Below are positions 43,018 to 51,166 of a DNA stretch of 64,000 nt, piece by piece (within the stretch, counting starts at the first letter, position 1; each line of letters begins with the position of its first letter). The DNA is taken from contig JANQKV010000033.1 of the NCBI GenBank assembly GCA_028280945.1, forward strand, positions 20,581-84,580, written 5' to 3'. This DNA comes from Opitutaceae bacterium (GTDB lineage: Bacteria > Verrucomicrobiota > Verrucomicrobiia > Opitutales > Opitutaceae). A program made the position numbers and the translations under genes. The notes below the pieces were generated by a model, which saw nothing but the letters and a program-made list of their open reading frames with translations, ran no database searches and had not been told where the DNA came from.

Positions 43018-43983
43018 ATGAAATACCGTACCCTCGGACGCACCGGCATCGAAACCAGCGAAGTAGGCTTTGGCACCTGGGCTCTGGGTTCGCCCGTCTA
43101 CGGCAACGTGGCCAGCGGCGATGCCCATGACGCCGTGCGCGGCGCACTCGATGCCGGTATCACTTTTTTTGATACGGCACCACTCTACGGCACCAAGGAG
43201 GAGGACGGCATCGCCGAGCGTGTCCTGGGCCAGGGCCTGGGTTCGGACCGCGATCGCGTGACCATCGCCACCAAGTTCGGCCGCTTCCCCACGCGTGGAC
43301 ACCTCAATACGTTCTTCTCCGCCAGCGGCGTGACCGAATCAGTTGAAGCCAGCCTGACCCGGCTCGGCACCGACCGGATCGACGTGTTGTTTTTCCATTC
43401 CCCCTTTGGCCCCGACCAGATCGAGGACGACGTCTGGGAGGGATTGGAACGCCTCAAAGCAAGTGGCAAGGTGCGATTTGTCGGGCATTCGATTTCCTTG
43501 TTCGACGACACGCAGCACATGGCCCGGGAATGGGCCGCAGCAGGCAAGATCGATGTCGTGCAGCTGGTCTACAGTCTGATGAACCGGGAGACCGCACAAC
43601 TCATCGCCGACCTCTCAGCCGAAGGTGTCGGCGTGGTGGCCCGCGAATCTCTCGCCAACGGTTACCTGTCGGGGGCGTTCACCCACGAGACCACGTTTCC
43701 CGAGGGCCATATCAATGCCCGGCATTCCCGCGAGGAGATCATCGAACGTGTCGACACCGCCAATGCCTACAAGGACCTGTTGGTGCATCCGCCCGTATCC
43801 TCCCTGCCACAGGCCGCCCTGCGCTGGGTGCTCGACGACCCCGGCACAAGCCTCGTCCTAGCCGGATCACGCCATCTCAACGAGATCCTTGACTGCGCCG
43901 GAGCCTCGGACCTGCCCGCCTTTGATCCCGCGGTGCGCGAAGCTGCACAAAAGCTCCACATCAAGGATTTTGCTCCCGCTTAA
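43018..43983 (+). CDS. Aldo/keto reductase
   Basis: A 321-residue TIM-barrel oxidoreductase. It begins MKYRTLGRTGIETSEVGFG, with FDTAPLYG (catalytic Asp and Tyr), IATKFGRF (catalytic Lys) and VLFFHSPFG (His), then DIVQ-type strand VVQLVYSLMNRE and DPGTSLVLAGSRH for NADP binding. The start at 43018 fits the family; the frame is open upstream within the creatininase gene. The likely role is NADP-dependent reduction of a carbonyl compound; the substrate is unknown. It is followed by the Fur-family gene, separated by an A/T-rich region with two boxes. Confidence 0.93.
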   Translation: MKYRTLGRTGIETSEVGFGTWALGSPVYGNVASGDAHDAVRGALDAGITFFDTAPLYGTKEEDGIAERVLGQGLGSDRDRVTIATKFGRFPTRGHLNTFFSASGVTESVEASLTRLGTDRIDVLFFHSPFGPDQIEDDVWEGLERLKASGKVRFVGHSISLFDDTQHMAREWAAAGKIDVVQLVYSLMNRETAQLIADLSAEGVGVVARESLANGYLSGAFTHETTFPEGHINARHSREEIIERVDTANAYKDLLVHPPVSSLPQAALRWVLDDPGTSLVLAGSRHLNEILDCAGASDLPAFDPAVREAAQKLHIKDFAPA

Positions 43984-44040
43984 GTGTCTAACTTGAATTT
44001 TCATTCTCGTAACTCACTGGAAATGAGTCAGTAAAAATTA

Positions 44041-44059
44041 AATTAGAATTATTCTAATT
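44041..44059. promoter_or_regulatory. Fur/PerR-like operator box 1
   Basis: AATTAGAAT-T-ATTCTAATT is a perfect 9-1-9 palindrome whose centre has the 7-1-7 layout of PerR and Fur boxes. It lies upstream of the Fur-family gene in A/T-rich DNA unlike its surroundings. Confidence 0.65.
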
Positions 44060-44069
44060 CCGATTTGCG

Positions 44070-44088
44070 AATTAGAATTATTCCAATT
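44070..44088. promoter_or_regulatory. Fur/PerR-like operator box 2
   Basis: AATTAGAAT-T-ATTCCAATT is the same palindrome as box 1 with a single mismatch. The centres are 29 bp apart, close to three helical turns. It ends just before the ATG codons 44091 and 44094. Confidence 0.6.
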
Positions 44089-44111
44089 GGATGATGGGTT
44101 CCTACTCGCCC

Positions 44112-44540
44112 ATGTCCACCTCGACCCATTTTCACAACTCCAAGGCGATTGCTGACATCCTGTCGCACAACGGGGTTCGACCGACTTCGCAGCGCGAAAC
44201 GGTTTACGCCAGTCTGCTGGAAAAACGCGATCATCCTACCGCCGATGAAGTCTTTGCCCGCGTTCGGGAGAAATCGCCCTCCATCTCCCTGGCCACCGTT
44301 TATAACTGCCTCGATGTATTCGTGCAGCAAAAGCTGGTGAAGGCCGTCAATTTCGAACGCGCCCCCACCCAATACTGCGCCAACCTCGCGCAGCACGCCC
44401 ACTTCCATGACGAAACCGGGCGCACGCTCGATATCGATATGCCGCCGCAACTGATCAATGAGTTGCGCAACCTTTTACCCAGCGATTTCGACGTGAAACA
44501 CATCGAAGTGAATTTTCACGGCAATGCGCCGAAATCCTGA
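44112..44540 (+). CDS. Fur family (PerR-like) transcriptional regulator
   Basis: A 142-residue regulator of the ferric-uptake family. The N-terminal winged helix has [16 protein letters not shown] and [19 protein letters not shown], the recognition-helix region. The C-terminal dimerisation domain has [15 protein letters not shown] in the position of the usual CxxC-bearing segment, so structural-zinc cysteines are absent. It may sense iron or peroxide, or another metal. Start choice: ATG 44112 (MSTSTHFH) keeps box 2 upstream; ATG 44091 is also in frame and would give 149 residues. The gene is followed 52 bp later by sufC, so it probably leads the suf transcript and regulates itself through the two boxes. 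Confidence 0.9.
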   Translation: MSTSTHFHNSKAIADILSHNGVRPTSQRETVYASLLEKRDHPTADEVFARVREKSPSISLATVYNCLDVFVQQKLVKAVNFERAPTQYCANLAQHAHFHDETGRTLDIDMPPQLINELRNLLPSDFDVKHIEVNFHGNAPKS

Positions 44541-44592
44541 CTTCCGCACCACTTCAAGTCTCCACACCAACGCTTCCCTGCTTCTCTTCACT

Positions 44593-45366
44593 ATGAAATC
44601 CCTCGAAATCCGCAATCTCACCATTGCTTTGGCCGACTCCCTCGAGGAGCCCATCGTTAAAGGTCTCAACCTGACCATCAACACGGGTGAGGTTCACGCC
44701 ATCATGGGGCCCAACGGCACCGGCAAGTCCACCCTGTCCAAGGCCATCGCCGGACACCCCGATTACGAAATCACCGAAGGTGATGTGCTGATCGACGGCG
44801 AGTCCATCCTTGAAATGGAGCCCGACGAACGGGCCCGCGCCGGCATCTTCCTCGCTTTCCAGTATCCCGCGGAGATTCCGGGGGTTTCCATTGCCAACTT
44901 CCTGCGTGCCGCCGAGCAGGCCCGCCTTGATGAGGGGGAGAACGTCGACGCCGCCGCCTACTACAAGCGCCTCTACGAGAAGATGGACGATCTCAAAATC
45001 GACCGCAAATTCACCGCCCGGGCCGTGAACGAAGGCTTCTCCGGCGGCGAGAAGAAACGCTGCGAAATCCTGCAGATGGCCATGCTTGAGCCGACCTTCG
45101 CCCTCATGGATGAAACCGACTCCGGCCTCGACATCGACGCCCTCAAGGTTGTGGCCGACGGCGTCAACCGCCTGCGGGGGGAAAACCTCGGCGTGATGCT
45201 GATCACTCACTACCAGCGCCTGCTGAACTACATCCAGCCCGACTATGTCCACGTCATGTATGACGGCCGCATCGTGAAGAGCGGCGATAAGAACCTCGCC
45301 ATTGAACTCGAGGAGAAGGGCTACGACTGGGTCAAGAACGAGCTCGCCGCCCCGGCGACCGCGTGA
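44593..45366 (+). CDS. sufC: Fe-S cluster assembly ATPase SufC
   Basis: A 257-residue ABC-type ATPase of the SUF complex. Walker A is GPNGTGKST with Lys45, and the signature is [17 protein letters not shown] with the Walker-B-type [13 protein letters not shown]. It binds SufB and SufD, and the complex assembles Fe-S clusters. ATG 44593 ([11 protein letters not shown]) is chosen because the upstream frame overlaps the Fur-family gene. The order sufC-sufB-sufD-sufT is on one strand with spacings of 51, 92 and -4 bp. No sufS or sufE is present within the window. Confidence 0.97.
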   Translation: MKSLEIRNLTIALADSLEEPIVKGLNLTINTGEVHAIMGPNGTGKSTLSKAIAGHPDYEITEGDVLIDGESILEMEPDERARAGIFLAFQYPAEIPGVSIANFLRAAEQARLDEGENVDAAAYYKRLYEKMDDLKIDRKFTARAVNEGFSGGEKKRCEILQMAMLEPTFALMDETDSGLDIDALKVVADGVNRLRGENLGVMLITHYQRLLNYIQPDYVHVMYDGRIVKSGDKNLAIELEEKGYDWVKNELAAPATA

Positions 45367-45417
45367 CTCCGGCAATCCCTCAATTTGTAAGTCTTAAATC
45401 TGAATTTGTAATTTCAA

Positions 45418-46881
45418 ATGAAGCCTCCTGCTGAATTAGCCACTCCTCCCGCTCCTGAAAAAATCGACGACCCCGTGATGGAAAATCCCGCGGAGGGCAT
45501 CGACCAGTCCGCCGGCGATTTCACCTACGACGTCCAATACGACTACGATGCCGGGGCGGGTCTCACCGAAAACACGATCCGCTATATCAGCGACGTGAAA
45601 AAGGAGGACGACTGGATCCGCGAATTCCGCCTGAAAGCCCTGAAGGTTTTCGAGGACAAGCCCATGCCGACCCATTGGGCCACCGACGACCTCAACAACA
45701 TCGAGTTCGACAAAATCCGCTACTACCTCGCCCAAGGCCAGAAGCCGAAGCGCACCTGGGACGAGGTGCCGGACGACATCAAGGAAACCTTCGAACGCCT
45801 CGGCATCCCCGAGCAGGAGCGCAAGTTCCTCGCCGGTGTGGAAGCCCAGTTCGACTCCGAGGCCGCCTACTCCAACGTGAAGGAGATCGTTGCCAAGCAG
45901 GGGGTGATCTTCATGGGCTCGACCGAAGCCCTCAAAGAACACCCGGAAATTTTCCGCCGTTGGTTCGGCAAGGTCATCCCGACTTCCGACAACAAATTCT
46001 CCGCCCTCAACAGCGCGGTGTTCTCCGGCGGATCCTTCATCTACGTGCCTCCGGGCGTGAAGGTGTCTCAACCGCTCCAAGCCTATTTCCGCATCAACGC
46101 GGAAAACTTCGGGCAGTTCGAACGCACCCTTATCATCGTCGATGAGGGCGCCGAAGTAACCTACATGGAAGGTTGCACTGCGCCCAAGTTCTCCACCGCC
46201 ACCCTCCACTCCGCCGTCGTGGAGCTCGTGGCGATGAAGAACGCCAAGATCCAATACATCACCGTGCAGAACTGGGCCGCCAACGTCTACAATCTCGTGA
46301 CCAAGCGCGGCCTCGCCCACGAAGGTGCGGAGATCAAGTGGATCGACTGCAATATTGGCTCCCGTCTCACCATGAAATACCCGGGTGTGGTCCTGAAGGG
46401 CAAAGGCGCCCGCGGTGAAGTCGTCTCCGTCGCCCTGGCCAACGATGGCCAGCACCAGGACACCGGCGCGAAGATGATCCACGCCGCGGACGACACCACC
46501 TCGACCATCGTTTCGAAGTCCATCTCGGTCGGCCAGGGTCGCGCCACGTATCGCGGGGTGGTGCACATCCCGAAACACCTGCAGGGCTGCAAGAACAATA
46601 CCGAGTGCGACGCCCTCCTGATTAATTCCAACTCCCGCACCGACACCTACCCGGCCATTACCGTGCGCGGCGACGACCACGCCGTGCAGCATGAAGCCTC
46701 CGTGTCCAAGGTGAGCGAGGAAATGATCTTCTACATGCAGCAGCGCGGCCTGAGCGAGGCCCAAGCCATGAGCCTCGCTGTAAACGGCTTCGTCAACGAC
46801 CTCGTGCGCCAGTTCCCGATGGAATACAGCGTCGAGCTCAAGCGCCTTATCGATCTCGAGATGGAAGGATCGGTGGGCTGA
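45418..46881 (+). CDS. sufB: Fe-S cluster assembly scaffold SufB
   Basis: A 487-residue SUF scaffold subunit. The N-terminal part has [15 protein letters not shown] and PTHWATDDL. The beta-helix contains [34 protein letters not shown] and the late conserved [11 protein letters not shown]. Cys in the last block and in CTAP are in the usual positions for cluster assembly. The C-terminal part has [17 protein letters not shown] and [15 protein letters not shown]. The start is preceded by an A/T-rich leader with two AATTTGTAA repeats (45382-45390, 45403-45411) and no clear Shine-Dalgarno. It is the second gene of the suf operon. Confidence 0.97.
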   Translation: MKPPAELATPPAPEKIDDPVMENPAEGIDQSAGDFTYDVQYDYDAGAGLTENTIRYISDVKKEDDWIREFRLKALKVFEDKPMPTHWATDDLNNIEFDKIRYYLAQGQKPKRTWDEVPDDIKETFERLGIPEQERKFLAGVEAQFDSEAAYSNVKEIVAKQGVIFMGSTEALKEHPEIFRRWFGKVIPTSDNKFSALNSAVFSGGSFIYVPPGVKVSQPLQAYFRINAENFGQFERTLIIVDEGAEVTYMEGCTAPKFSTATLHSAVVELVAMKNAKIQYITVQNWAANVYNLVTKRGLAHEGAEIKWIDCNIGSRLTMKYPGVVLKGKGARGEVVSVALANDGQHQDTGAKMIHAADDTTSTIVSKSISVGQGRATYRGVVHIPKHLQGCKNNTECDALLINSNSRTDTYPAITVRGDDHAVQHEASVSKVSEEMIFYMQQRGLSEAQAMSLAVNGFVNDLVRQFPMEYSVELKRLIDLEMEGSVG

Positions 46882-46893
46882 TGCCCACATTTA

Positions 46894-46969
46894 CGAATGA
46901 CGATACACGAGGGATGATTCGTTCCTTCGTCGGCGCGTCATTCGAAATTCGTAAATCGTAAATCGTAAT
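46894..46969 (+). repeat. Inverted repeat and three TCGTAAA tandem copies before sufD
   Basis: CGAATGACG (46894-46902) and CGTCATTCG (46936-46944) are complementary 9-mers with a 33-nt loop. They are followed by three 7-nt copies, TCGTAAA, TCGTAAA and TCGTAAT (46949-46969), just before ATG 46974. No Shine-Dalgarno is visible. sufB has a comparable A/T-rich leader ending GTAATTTC. Confidence 0.6.
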
Positions 46970-46973
46970 TTCC

Positions 46974-48284
46974 ATGTCTTCTTCTGTTTCCGCTTCACCT
47001 TTCACCGGTCTCGACGCCGAACGCTTCGCCACTCACCTCGCCCAGCGCAGCTACCTCCCCGCCTGGTGGATCGCCGCCAAGCAGGAGGCTTGGAACGAGT
47101 TTACTTCGTTGCCCATGCCGGCGCGCAAGGATGAGAACTGGCGCTTCGCCAACCTCAAGGGCCTGTCGCTCGACGACTTCATCGTGCCTGAGGAACACTC
47201 GTCCCTCGTCCCGCATCTGCCCAACTTTCCACACGCGTCGGAGATCATCTTCTCCAATCGCCAGACGGTCGGGCGCTCCGGTCTGCCGAAGGAACTCGCC
47301 GACCAAGGCGTGATCTTCGCCCCGCTCGACGAAGCCCTGCGCGATCATGGTGACCTTGTTCGCAACTACTTCCAGCAGCATCCTGTCAACCTCGGCAGCG
47401 AAAAGTTCATCGCACTCAACATCGCTTTCGCCGCCTGCGGCACTTTCCTCTACGTGCCCAAGGGCGTGAAGGTCGACCTGCCGTTTGTGGTCCAGCACAC
47501 CATCTCGGGTGACAAGCAGTCCATCTTCCCGCACACCATCGTTGCGTTGGAAGAAAGCTCCGAAGCCTCCCTGGTTGAGTTTTTTGTTTCCGGTGACACC
47601 GCGTCGCACCTTGCTTCCGGCGTAAACGACCTGCATGCAGGCCAAAATGCCAAGCTCACTTACGTCGGAGCGCAGAACTGGTCGGAAGACACTCTTTCCT
47701 TCCAAGCCAACAGCATCCACGCAGCCCGCGACGCTCGGGTGCAATGCCTTAACGTGCACCTCGGTGGCCGCCAAGCCCGCCACGAATCGCACTCCCGTTT
47801 AGCCGGTCCCGGCGCCCACTGCGACATGCTCGCGCTGACCGTCGCCAAGGGATCCCAGGAGTTCGACCAGCGCACGCTGCAAACGCATCAGGCTCCCCAC
47901 ACCACTTCGGACCTGCTCTACAAGAACGCGCTGATCGACACCGCCAAGACCATCTTCTCCGGCCTTATTGTGGTCGATCCTGACGCCCAGCAGACGGACG
48001 CCTACCAGACCAATCGCAACCTCTTGCTCTCCGACAAGGCCGAGGCCAACAGCCTGCCCGGTCTGGAAATTCAAGCCAACGACGTGAAGTGCTCACATGG
48101 CTCGACCTCCGGCCGCGTGCCGCCGGAGCAGGAGTTTTATCTGCAGTCCCGCGGCATTGACCCGGTCAAGGCCCACGAGCTCATCGTTTTTGGTTTCTTC
48201 GAAGAAGTGCTCAATCGTCTCGAGGACGAACACCTTCATGCTGTTCTCTCCGAACTGATTCAGTCTAAGTTCAAGAAATCATGA
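46974..48284 (+). CDS. sufD: Fe-S cluster assembly protein SufD
   Basis: A 436-residue SUF subunit paralogous to SufB. It opens with a variable helical region and then ARKDENWRFANLKGLSLDDF. The beta-helix contains ACGTFLYVPKGVKVDLPFV, FPHTIVALEESSEASLVEFF and KCSHGSTSGRVPPEQEFYLQ, and ends with SRGIDPVKAHELIVFGFFEE. His and other residues in the KCSHGSTSG block match the family's interface for cluster formation. Its stop overlaps the sufT start by 4 bp (ATGA). It is translated from a leader with TCGTAAA tandem repeats rather than an obvious Shine-Dalgarno. Confidence 0.95.
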   Translation: MSSSVSASPFTGLDAERFATHLAQRSYLPAWWIAAKQEAWNEFTSLPMPARKDENWRFANLKGLSLDDFIVPEEHSSLVPHLPNFPHASEIIFSNRQTVGRSGLPKELADQGVIFAPLDEALRDHGDLVRNYFQQHPVNLGSEKFIALNIAFAACGTFLYVPKGVKVDLPFVVQHTISGDKQSIFPHTIVALEESSEASLVEFFVSGDTASHLASGVNDLHAGQNAKLTYVGAQNWSEDTLSFQANSIHAARDARVQCLNVHLGGRQARHESHSRLAGPGAHCDMLALTVAKGSQEFDQRTLQTHQAPHTTSDLLYKNALIDTAKTIFSGLIVVDPDAQQTDAYQTNRNLLLSDKAEANSLPGLEIQANDVKCSHGSTSGRVPPEQEFYLQSRGIDPVKAHELIVFGFFEEVLNRLEDEHLHAVLSELIQSKFKKS

Positions 48285-48841
48285 GCAGCCCGATGAAAGA
48301 CCGAGATCGCACGCTCGCGCGCGACGTCACCGCCATTCAGATCCCCTCCGGAGATCAACATACGCTCTCCGCCGGATCCAAGGTCTTCATCCATCAGGTG
48401 CTCGGCGGCAGCTATACCATCCAGACCGATGTCGGGCTCTACAAACTCGACAGCAAGGACGCTGATGCGATCGGCGAAGAGGTTGTGGTCGAGACGGTCG
48501 AAGCCAAGACCACTGCCGACGGCGCCCCCGATCCCGATGCCGTATGGGACCAACTAAAGAAGGTTTTCGATCCAGAGATTCCGGTCAACATCGTCGACCT
48601 CGGACTTGTTTACTCGATGGACATCGTGAAGCTCGACGACGATCAAGGTTACAAAACCGAGATCGCCATGACCCTGACCGCCCCCGGCTGTGGCATGGGT
48701 CCGGCCATCGCGGAAGACGCCAAGAGCAAAGTCCTGCTCGTGCCCGGCTTGAGCCAAGCCGAAGTAAACCTCGTGTGGGAACCGGCCTGGACCCAGTCCA
48801 TGATCAGCGAAGAGGGCAAAATGGTCCTAGGACTGATCTGA
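48281..48841 (+). CDS. sufT: Fe-S assembly protein SufT
   Basis: A 186-residue SufT-type protein. The first part (about residues 1-80) is a SufT-specific beta domain, with LSAGSKVFIHQVLGGSYTI. The second is a MIP18/DUF59 domain beginning FDPEIPVNIVDLGLVY and including the conserved TLTAPGCGMG. DUF59 proteins help Fe-S maturation or delivery, and the fusion with the first domain is characteristic of SufT. It overlaps sufD by 4 bp, so it is translationally coupled as the last gene of sufCBDT. Confidence 0.92.
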   Translation: MSSPMKDRDRTLARDVTAIQIPSGDQHTLSAGSKVFIHQVLGGSYTIQTDVGLYKLDSKDADAIGEEVVVETVEAKTTADGAPDPDAVWDQLKKVFDPEIPVNIVDLGLVYSMDIVKLDDDQGYKTEIAMTLTAPGCGMGPAIAEDAKSKVLLVPGLSQAEVNLVWEPAWTQSMISEEGKMVLGLI

Positions 48842-48870
48842 TCGTCTGCGATTCGAAATGTCACCCATTT

Positions 48871-48889
48871 ATCGCAACATTGTTGCGAT
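48871..48889. promoter_or_regulatory. 19-bp perfect palindrome after sufT
   Basis: ATCGCAACA-T-TGTTGCGAT is a perfect 9-1-9 palindrome, 30 bp after the sufT stop and 49 bp before ATG 48939. It has no T-tract on the + strand, so an operator for the next gene is more likely than a terminator. Confidence 0.5.
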
Positions 48890-48938
48890 GTAGTCTCTCA
48901 TTTTGACCAGAATTCGTCTATGCAAGGCTCTGTGCTAG

Positions 48939-49304
48939 ATGGATCGTCCCACCTCTGACTCGACTCCCAACGACCGATCATCACTTCAACGTTCTTATGC
49001 CGAACGGTTTAGTGAACATGTTGGCATTCCTCAGGAAAGATTTGCCTCATATCTGTTGGGAAGGTCGCTGCACGCACCGTTTCGGTGGTTTTGGCCTGTG
49101 CTTGGTTGGGCACTCAGGCCCCATCTCGAAATGGACGAGCAGTGCCTCGAAGTTGCGGGGCAACAGATTTCGCGGTCCGCGCTCCACACAAAGTTGGACG
49201 AGTTCAGCTATGACTCGCGCAACCTGAGTTTCCTGCGCCGACGCCTGCGTCTGCGCATTTCGACGCGCCGCGTCCTCAAATCCCTTCGTGGCCTACCCCG
49301 CTAG
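48939..49304 (+). CDS. Small protein of unknown function
   Basis: A 121-residue protein I do not recognise. The N-terminal third is polar. A middle part contains the aromatic-rich PFRWFWPVLGWALRPHLEMD, which is hydrophobic but interrupted by Arg and His and may touch a membrane. The end is strongly basic (FLRRRLRLRISTRRVLKSLRG). Support: no stop across 121 codons, a Shine-Dalgarno-like region is weak, and a palindrome lies upstream. It is convergent with the gluconate permease gene, with 10 bp between stops. Confidence 0.55.
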   Translation: MDRPTSDSTPNDRSSLQRSYAERFSEHVGIPQERFASYLLGRSLHAPFRWFWPVLGWALRPHLEMDEQCLEVAGQQISRSALHTKLDEFSYDSRNLSFLRRRLRLRISTRRVLKSLRGLPR

Positions 49305-49314
49305 GGACGCTGTT

Positions 49315-50688
49315 TCAGAAAATCGCCGAAAGGATCAAAGCTTCGATCAAACCCAGGACTGAGATCACGGAAAGCAGAACCGACCATGTCTTGAATGTCG
49401 TTTTGGCATCCCAACCACAAAGGCGGCTGACCAACCAGAATCCCGAGTCGTTGGCCCAGGAAAGAAACAGGCCGCCGTAACCGATGGCCAAAAACACCCA
49501 GACCGGATTCACTCCCCAGCCGGTTTCGCTCGCGGCCGCTGTAAGAATACCGGTCGCAGTAATCATGGCGACCGTGGTCGACCCTTGGGCGACGCGCACC
49601 AGTGCAGTGATCAGCCAGGCCAGCAGGACATAGTTGATCTCCCTGCCCGCCGCCAGGGCTGTGACAGCCTCCCCGATTCCCGCATCACGCAACATGGCTC
49701 CGAACGCTCCACCCGCGGCCGTGATCAGGATGATGGGACCCGCCAACTCCAGTGGTTTCCCCAGCAGACTGCCCAGGTTTTCAGAACGCCCTCCCGCGCT
49801 GGTGAGGGCCAAAACCAACGCAGCCAGCATACCGGCAGCGAGGGCAACATGCTTGTCGCCCAAAAATCCGATCAGTTGCGGCACTTCCCCTTGGCTCGCC
49901 AGCCCCCACACAGAGGCCAGGCCAATCAAGATCAGTGGTAGAACCACCGGAACAATCGATGCTCCCAACGAGGGCAATTCGACCAACGCATCAGCCGATT
50001 GATCAACGGGCCGAGTTGGCTGCATCACTGGAACCTTCAGGTCCAGCCACCGCGCCAACATCAGGGCCCCGCCAGCCGGAATCAGAGCGCACAGCAATCC
50101 ACCGCCGATGGCGACGGCGAGCGACAGCTGCAATTCCTCCGCGACGAGAAGCGGCCCCGGGGTCGGCGGAATTGAGCTGTGGGCGATCACGCCGCCCGCA
50201 CACAAGGCCATGACATAGAACAGATAGTTCTTGCCTGTCCGAATCGCCAGCACCCGCGCAATGGGAAGGAGCAAGAGAAACACAGTGTCGAAAAACACCG
50301 GAATCGCCAAAACCAGACCGGCCACAATGAGGGCCAAGCCCGCCCGCTTTTCCCCCCAGAAACTCAATAACGAATTCACTACCCGCTCAGCCCCGCCGCT
50401 GACGGTCAGGCACTCCCCAATCACTGCCGCCATCGCGATGATCAACGCGATCTTGCCGGCCGAACTGCCGAGGGCGGTTGCCGCGTCGCTTACGGCCCCA
50501 AGGGGATCACCCGACCCCCAGCCGCCGAGCGCGGTTACCAGACCCACTGCCACCGCCGCGGCCATCAACGCGAAAAACGGATGCACCTTCCACTTCGCGA
50601 TGCCGAACACCACCACAACCACGCCGACCAAAAGGGCCATAAGAGGCCCGACTACGGGCACGTCCGCAATCATTGCAGTCTCATTCAT
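49315..50688 (-). CDS. GntP family gluconate:H+ symporter
   Basis: A 457-residue polytopic permease of the GntP family. It has about twelve hydrophobic segments; typical blocks are FALMAAAVAVGLVTALGG, FDTVFLLLLPIARVLA, AHSSIPPTPGPLLVAEELQL (19-20 residue block) and the C-terminal VRVAQGSTTVAMITATGIL and GYGGLFLSWANDSGFWLVSR. Members import gluconate, idonate or related sugar acids with protons. This fits the uronate-type catabolic genes elsewhere in the window. No kinase such as GntK lies next to it. The upstream 478-bp gap before the divergent cyclase contains no gene. Confidence 0.93.
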   Translation of the reverse strand: MNETAMIADVPVVGPLMALLVGVVVVVFGIAKWKVHPFFALMAAAVAVGLVTALGGWGSGDPLGAVSDAATALGSSAGKIALIIAMAAVIGECLTVSGGAERVVNSLLSFWGEKRAGLALIVAGLVLAIPVFFDTVFLLLLPIARVLAIRTGKNYLFYVMALCAGGVIAHSSIPPTPGPLLVAEELQLSLAVAIGGGLLCALIPAGGALMLARWLDLKVPVMQPTRPVDQSADALVELPSLGASIVPVVLPLILIGLASVWGLASQGEVPQLIGFLGDKHVALAAGMLAALVLALTSAGGRSENLGSLLGKPLELAGPIILITAAGGAFGAMLRDAGIGEAVTALAAGREINYVLLAWLITALVRVAQGSTTVAMITATGILTAAASETGWGVNPVWVFLAIGYGGLFLSWANDSGFWLVSRLCGWDAKTTFKTWSVLLSVISVLGLIEALILSAIF

Positions 50689-51166
50689 GGCAAGGCTGAT
50701 TCCCTAAGAACGGGTTCGAGATGAGGCGCGACCAACAACGGGCCGGAACTGGGTCAAAGTAACGGGAGATCATGGGGCAATGGGGCAGACTGAGCTGGTC
50801 GGTCAGCAAACGCCTCATTCCGGCCTTCGCCAACCCCAATTCAGGTTAAACCTTTAAACCTTAACTATTCCGGGTGGCACCGGACGACCGGGCCACTCGC
50901 CTCGTAAACGATTTCATCCCCTTGCCGAACCCGGGCGACGGCTCCCCGGAGATCTATCCTTCATCCCTATCTTTCCAGTTTCCAGTCGGCCCTTTCCCGA
51001 CCGCTTCCTCCTTGATACCGCCAAGGTCCGGACTAGGCCAAAACAACGTTCTGAGGCAAAATCAGATCCGGCAACCGGCGCACCTCCCATTCGGGCTGGC
51101 TATCATTTCTTGCCTTGCAGACACTGTGCGCAGCCCTCGAATGAGCGCTATGACACTTATCGGCGC
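50689..51166. other. Intergenic region of 478 bp
   Basis: A divergent gap between the GntP-type permease and the cyclase gene. An exact tandem repeat TTAAACCT/TTAAACCT is at 50846-50861, with the palindrome AGGTT-A-AACCT at 50843-50853. These may be a regulator site for the permease. I see no coding region or RNA gene. Confidence 0.5.

Noticed and set aside
45436..46890. 484-codon minus-strand frame opposite sufB
   Set aside because: Shadow of a clearly conserved sufB; sequence is Val/Gly/His-rich and family-less.
50689..51166. Hidden RNA gene or riboswitch in the gap before the cyclase
   Set aside because: No conserved riboswitch or tRNA-like fold was found by eye; only a TTAAACCT tandem repeat was noted.
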